Assembly (NCBI GenBank): GCA_011319805.1
Contig: SJRY01000040.1
Span: 558,001-622,000 of the forward strand
Reading direction: 5' to 3'
Length of the DNA stretch: 64,000 nt
From: Macrocybe gigantea
Taxonomy: Eukaryota > Basidiomycota > Agaricomycetes > Agaricales > Callistosporiaceae
Part shown: one piece after another, positions 59,390 through 64,000 of the stretch
Layout of the letters: every line of letters starts with the position of its first letter
Numbering within the stretch: the stretch's first letter is position 1
Notes under the pieces: generated by a model
Told to the model about the DNA's origin: nothing
The model's database searches: none
Seen by the model: only the letters and a program-made list of their open reading frames with translations
Made by a program: the position numbers and the translations under genes

Positions 59390-61751
59390 TTAGGTTGTCA
59401 TTACTTGTCGCACCCGTAATGGCATTCCATCAGAAGGTTCTGCATGAAGTCGTCGGTGAGAGTCATCCTGCTTGCAAAACAGAAGCAAAGCGCACTCATC
59501 GTGATTGCAGCCGCTGGCTTTGCCACCTGGCCTACGTATGCCGGGTCAAATTGGAAATTAGCGACCAGGGCGCTTGATGGGGCGCAAGGCGTGAGCTTCA
59601 ATGGTCGGCGAGCAGTGAGATAGGAAAGACTCACGCAAGGACAGCTTTCATTTCGACGATGGCCATCGTCTTCCCAATGCAGGCATGGGGTCCGGCTATA
59701 AACGATAGAAGGGAAAACGCAGGATGGTACGCCTTTGGCAGATTCAGCCAACGCTCGGGATGGAATCTATCGTCTCGACAGTCAGCGGCATGCTACAAAC
59801 ATTAGCCCGAGACGTTTGCTTACTCTTCTGCGTCGTCACCCCAGATGACTTTCCAAGTGTTGACAACGCGAATCTATTGCCCACACAGACAGATCAGTGA
59901 GGATTTATCTTTCTATTTTGGGCTCACAGGTATTGTCAACAGTGTGCCCTTCGGCACAAGCACGCCGTCGATATAGTCCGTTTTCTCCGCTCTACGGACC
60001 GTCAAAGGCACCGGAGGCATGACGCGCAAGCTCTCCATGCTACCCGACTCACGCGTCAACGATGTCCCACTGGCAAACGCTACGTGAAGAAATGTATACT
60101 CACACTACACAATCCAGCCACTTCAAGTCCTTGAGGTTGCGATAGTCGACGTTGTGATCTGCGAAAAAGGGGGCCACCTCGGCTCAGAGTTTTCGCTGAC
60201 TTGCCTGATCATTGGCAAGCAACCATAACGTCTTCCAGATAAGCGAAGTAATGCATTAGCAAAGGCGGGTCGAGGGAATCGGACTGGGTTACCCATGACA
60301 ATCCCGATGCTGTAGTCTCGTGTCCAGCGGCGAGGAAAGTAAGCTATAACGTCAGAGAGGGTCTCGGGCTGTGATTTCAAAATGACCTTACTACTTGGTC
60401 GATCATAGCCTTGTCGCTCATGGACCCAACGGTTTGCTGCCCTTTCATGTCCGCTTTCTGAGCTCGTACAAGTAGGCTCATAATATCACGCTTAGCAGAC
60501 ATGTCCATTGGGTCGACAGCAGAGTCCGACATCTTTTCACGCAACATCTTCGACGATATGCCTCTTATCGTATGCATTGATTCAATGAGCGTTACCGCCG
60601 GAGCTATGGACCAAGTCAAACTAAGCAATTGTTGGAGGAGAATGACGCTCACCAAGGTAACCAACCTTCCTGAACCACTCTCGATGTCTATATGCAAATT
60701 GAGAGCTAAACAATGATGGTATTCCAGGGATAGACATGAGGAGAATAATTCTGGCAAGATTGGTTCCTTTTGGACGGCATCGTATGCGATATCAGGGGGG
60801 AGGAAGGTGTAAATACCTGATTGCAGACCGAGTAGCCTTTCGTATGCTTGGGCAAGTTCGTTATGAGGATTGTGCAGCGAATCTGCGATATAGCCAAAGC
60901 CTGTCTCGCAGATGATGTCAAGTGTCGCTTTGCTCACTACCGGACAATTGAATGCGTTTCTTTGAGCCAGAGGCAAAAGAAACGTACTCCAGTCGTAGAT
61001 CATAAGAATTGTCCCCGACTCTGGGGATGACTCTCGTTCGATGGCATCTTTAAATATGTGTACAAGCCTGCGTATAAAAAAATGGTTGATTTCAGGTGAA
61101 TCGAAAGGTGATGAGTCTGATTTACGCGTCGATAGACTTGAAATACATGCAAGTTTCTGCGGAAAGAAATCGACAAACACTCGGGGGTGCGGAGAAATGG
61201 ATGAACGTACGTGACATGAGATTGGACAGAGAAAATGCCGGGTTCATGGCTTTGCGCATTTGCCTATGTTCGTCGCCCGTGACAGTCAGTAAACCATAGC
61301 CAGTGACGAGACCTAGAATATTTCTCAGGTAGCCTGGCTGTGGTATGATCGGCAATGATTGATTATGCAGGTGGACGAGTTATACCCGAGGATAATCGAG
61401 CCACCCTTTGACCAGTATCTGATGCAGGGCCTCGGGCCTCATGAATATGAGGCGCTCAATGCCAATCGGACCCAGGACGCGAACAACTGGACCATATTGT
61501 TTGACCCACTCGCGTTGAGGGATGCCGCTCTCGCTTCGGACGATGACAGACGACTGGCCAATAAGTAAGTTCCCAGCCGGTGGGCCTGGGACAGACCGTA
61601 GAGGCGACAGGAAGTAAGGCCAAAGGATGAGTCTATGGACTACCAGACATGTAATGGACGCTAAATGGGTCGGTCAATGAGTTGTAGAAATTAGAGGGAA
61701 TACAGAAAGCAGACCAGCAAGAGCTGCTAGGACGCGACAGTAGTAGGACAT
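59390..61751 (-). CDS. Cytochrome P450 monooxygenase
   Basis: A class II, ER-anchored haem monooxygenase. The start (61749-61751) gives a membrane anchor, MSYYCRVLAALAGLLSVFPL. After an intron come LWPYFLSPLRSVPGPPAGNL, with a proline-rich hinge, and VKQYGPVVRVLGPIGIERLI. TGDEHRQMRKAMNPAFSLSN is the usual C-helix region. The I-helix is LTFLAAGHETTASGLSW (near 60320). The ExxR is in MESLRVMPPVPLTVRRAE (near 60030). The PERF-like motif is FHPERW and the haem loop FIAGPHACIGKTM with the axial Cys (near 59670-59700). It ends in DGMPLRVRQVMTT (stop 59390-59392). At least nine introns. All catalytic motifs are present, so it is probably functional. The CYP family number and substrate cannot be assigned here. 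Divergent from the DUF1295 gene with 211 bases between the starts. Confidence 0.88.
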
Positions 61752-61962
61752 GTTGTTGCGGCAGCATCATGAACTGCGCGCATGATAAATGTACGGTACT
61801 GGCTGCCATGAATTTACTTCCGGCATTTGGCTTCCCGTGTGGTGCCCCAAGCCACGTGAGCGGGAAATGATCGATGCTCTCCCCAGCTTCAAGCGATCGT
61901 GACAGTGACGCAACTGCAACCATGGACCTTATAACCAGTCCATCTTCCACCGTCAGCCTCCA
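61752..61962. promoter_or_regulatory. Short divergent promoter, P450 / DUF1295, with CACGTG
   Basis: Only 211 bases separate the two start codons, so regulatory sites are likely shared. A CACGTG E-box is at 61853-61858, near the middle (102 and 105 bases from the two starts). Confidence 0.45.
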
Positions 61963-63555
61963 ATGGCGCCTGTCTATGTCTTGGACCACTTCTACCTCCT
62001 CATCACCTTCCTTGTCACTGTCGCATATCAACTTCTAGGTTTTACCATCGCGTGGACCCTTCAGTTTGACAAAATCACCGACTTTACTGGAGGTTTGCGT
62101 CCTTGTTCTCATCTGCGCCCAGCGATTGACACTAGCCTTCGACTTGTTATAGGGTCAAACTTTTTTATACTAGGAAAGTCACTTACGTGTCTATACATCC
62201 ATAATGAATTTTGAAGAGCGTTGCAGCCCTTCTAACGCTGCTATTGGGACAAAATTTCAATGCACGTAATTTAGGTGAGGTTTCATAAACATTGGACCCG
62301 AGCTTGGAACCTCATGTTGTGGCAAGTCGCCTCGATATTTGTCATGATCTGGGCCGTTAGGATCGCAGGTTTGCTCTCAGTTGCTCTTTCACAAAATATA
62401 TTCAACGCGGTGCTAGGCTTTCTGCTCTTTCGCGTCTTGAAAAGAGGCAAGGACAGCAGGTTTGACGAAATACGCACAAGTTTTGTCAAATTCTTGAGTG
62501 GGCCATCTCTGATATCAGTTATCCTCCTATATTCAGCTACCTCCTCATCAGGCTTCTGGATAGGTGCGACTCCTAGACGTATAGCTACGCCCTTGAACTA
62601 AAGTCACATCTGCGGCGCGGGGTCAGGCCAAATCGCTTGGGTAAGTTTGAATGCACTACGTGGCCCGTGGCTGACAGAAAAGCCTTTAGGTCTGGATCGT
62701 TTCTCTACCTGTTACAATCTTGAATTCTCCAGAGGTGTCCGACGTTGATAATGGTGGATCCACCCCCGCCTGGGGAACATCCAGAGACATCGCAGGAACA
62801 ATCATATGGTCATTGGGTTTTATGATTGAAGCGGTGGCCGATGTTCAAAAGGTATGTGAAACGACATCACTGTCACGGTAGTACGCACCAGTTAACAGAG
62901 ACATAGTATCGTTACAAAACCTCCGGGTCAGCTTCCAGGGATCGGCCAATAACTGTGAGCAGGTTGGCATTCTGGTGGTGACAGTCCTTAACAGCCACGT
63001 AACAGACGGGCCTTTGGGGATGGTCCCGCCATCCACCTTATTTTGGCGAGTAAGTCCGTTCATATACGCATTGTCTGTAATTTCCATACTCACGTTCGCT
63101 AGAATGTTGTGTTGGTGGGGCATTTGGATATTGTGCCTTTCGCCGACTACGAATGGCGATTTGAACTTCTCCGCCAGGGCAGCACAGAAGGGTGCAGTGG
63201 TATCGCCCATTTTCACGTTCTTGTCAGTGGTACTATTCTCTTTGCGTTTATATTTTCGACGCTTTATTTTAGGCTGCTCATGTTCGTCTCTGGCATACCA
63301 TCTGCCGAAAAGCCCCAGGCAAAACGGTTCTTTTTAATGTCCCATGACCTTGATTCCAGCGAGGAAGACTTTCCGGCTTGGCAGCTGTACAAAACGTATT
63401 TGAAGAGGACCTCAATTCTCATACCCCTCCCACCATTCATCTACGAACGCATACCGGCAATAGTGAGACGCACTCTTTTGCTGGACTTCCCGATGTACCA
63501 ATTCGATGAAAACAAGGATGGTCTGGTCGCAATCGCCGAAGCACAAAGAGCATAG
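61963..63555 (+). CDS. DUF1295 (steroid 5-alpha-reductase-like) membrane protein
   Basis: A polytopic membrane protein related to NADPH-dependent sterol and steroid reductases; the substrate is unknown. The start at 61963 gives MAPVYVLDHFYLLITFLVTV, then FTIAWTLQFDKITDFTGG and SNFFIL. LTLLLGQNFNARNL and VASIFVMIWAVRIAGFLLFR follow, then VLKRGKDSRFDEIRTSFVKF. The next blocks are VSLPVTILNSPEVSDVDNGG, SRDIAGTIIWSLGFMIEAVA, then DVQKYRYKTSG. GLWGWSRHPPYFGE is the classic cofactor-binding signature of the family, followed by LVWWGIWILC. The C-terminus carries FFLMSHDLDSSEEDFPAWQL and RRTLLLDFPMYQFDEN, and stops at 63555. About nine introns. It could act on the same lipid substrate class as the neighbouring P450, but this is inference. 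Confidence 0.85.
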
Positions 63556-63610
63556 CTATACTCATGGGAATTATATGTACTGTACAGTACGTACATCTGT
63601 ATCAACATAA

Positions 63611-64000
63611 AGAGATTATACCAAGTTTTTGCCATGTTCGTGCGTCAATAGGAGCCCAAGACAAGACTACCCATGGGCCTTTGATCTGGCGCCATTCATC
63701 AGGAGGTTCAACCTGAAGAACGGCGCTCACACTTACTTGTTTAAGCCGCTCAATTACAGAGTCACATCTGAAGTCCTTGAGGTGTTTAAGCCCTTTTATG
63801 CGCGATCTAAGCTGGTTTCAACAGGCGAGGATGCTTCAGGCTTTATCCTTTGGTCTGGAAAGAGAAGAGAAAACATTGCTCGAATCTTCAAGCAAAGAAG
63901 CGCTTGGACACTACCAGAACGATTAAACTTGTTCACGCAAAGCGCCATCGAAATTACCAAGAGGAAGAGAATGGAAAAAAAAGATCCTGTATTTTGTCAC
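63611..64000 (+). CDS. Partial open frame cut by window end, unrecognised
   Basis: An open frame of 130 codons runs from a stop at 63608-63610 to the last base. Its sequence is protein-like from about 63645: NRSPRQDYPWAFDLAPFIRR, HTYLFKPLNYRVTSEVLEVF, GFILWSGKRRENIARIFKQR. It has no ATG in the early part, so the first exon boundary is probably an acceptor near 63640. I recognise no family; it is basic and aromatic-rich without membrane helices. It may be the next plus-strand gene. Confidence 0.4.

Noticed and set aside
1..64000. CRISPR arrays, bacterial operons, integrated viruses, transposons
   Set aside because: No spaced direct repeats, no polycistronic spacing with ribosome-binding sites, no capsid, polymerase or transposase motifs were seen; the intron-rich genes are clearly eukaryotic.

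Overview
The window is nuclear DNA of a filamentous fungus, almost certainly a mushroom-forming basidiomycete (Agaricomycetes). Genes are closely packed on both strands and nearly all are broken by many 49-75 nt GT-AG introns. Exon order and protein motifs, not long reading frames, therefore define the genes. Nothing prokaryotic, viral or transposon-like was recognised, and no rRNA, tRNA or CRISPR array was seen.

Layout. 1-5 kb: a partial Zn2Cys6 transcription factor (-), a Tsr4/PDCD2 ribosome-assembly protein (+) and a multi-pass membrane protein (-). 6-11 kb: a CUE/CCCH/Smr protein (-) divergent from a coiled-coil protein (+). 12.8-16.3 kb: a second Zn2Cys6 factor, paralogous to the first. 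16.7-18.7 kb: a Nudix hydrolase (+) and an F-box-like protein (-). 19.5-22.3 kb: Aurora kinase and a Rho3-type GTPase (+). 23-29.3 kb: clathrin heavy chain (-). 29.5-32.6 kb: an SLC66/PQ-loop transporter (-) divergent from a GDP-mannose transporter (+). 33-38 kb: pyruvate carboxylase (+). 38.3-39.6 kb: a nitronate-monooxygenase-like flavoprotein (-), divergent from the spliceosomal protein SmB (+). 40.6-44.6 kb: no recognisable gene. 44.6-45.4 kb: an Ecl1-family protein (-). 45.4-48.9 kb: another gene-poor stretch with one weak two-exon candidate. 48.9-49.7 kb: an Shr3-like permease chaperone (-). 50.1-55.0 kb: a PX-PH-RhoGAP protein like Bem3 (-). 56.2-59.2 kb: an iron-sulfur L-serine dehydratase (+). 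59.4-61.8 kb: a cytochrome P450 (-), divergent from a DUF1295 reductase-like membrane protein (+). The last 0.4 kb is an open frame cut by the window edge.

Functionally this is mostly a housekeeping neighbourhood: polarity and trafficking (Rho3, Bem3-like GAP, clathrin, Shr3, GDP-mannose import to the Golgi), RNA work (SmB, Tsr4, Cue2-like Smr protein) and central metabolism (pyruvate carboxylase, serine dehydratase). The P450/DUF1295 pair and the paralogous zinc-cluster factors are the accessory parts. I see no previously undescribed multi-gene system. The most interesting signals are in gene structure: a 12-nt micro-exon that completes a zinc cluster, a GC-AG intron straight after a start codon, a retained-intron-compatible Ecl1 gene, and long palindromes in two promoters or intergenic stretches.
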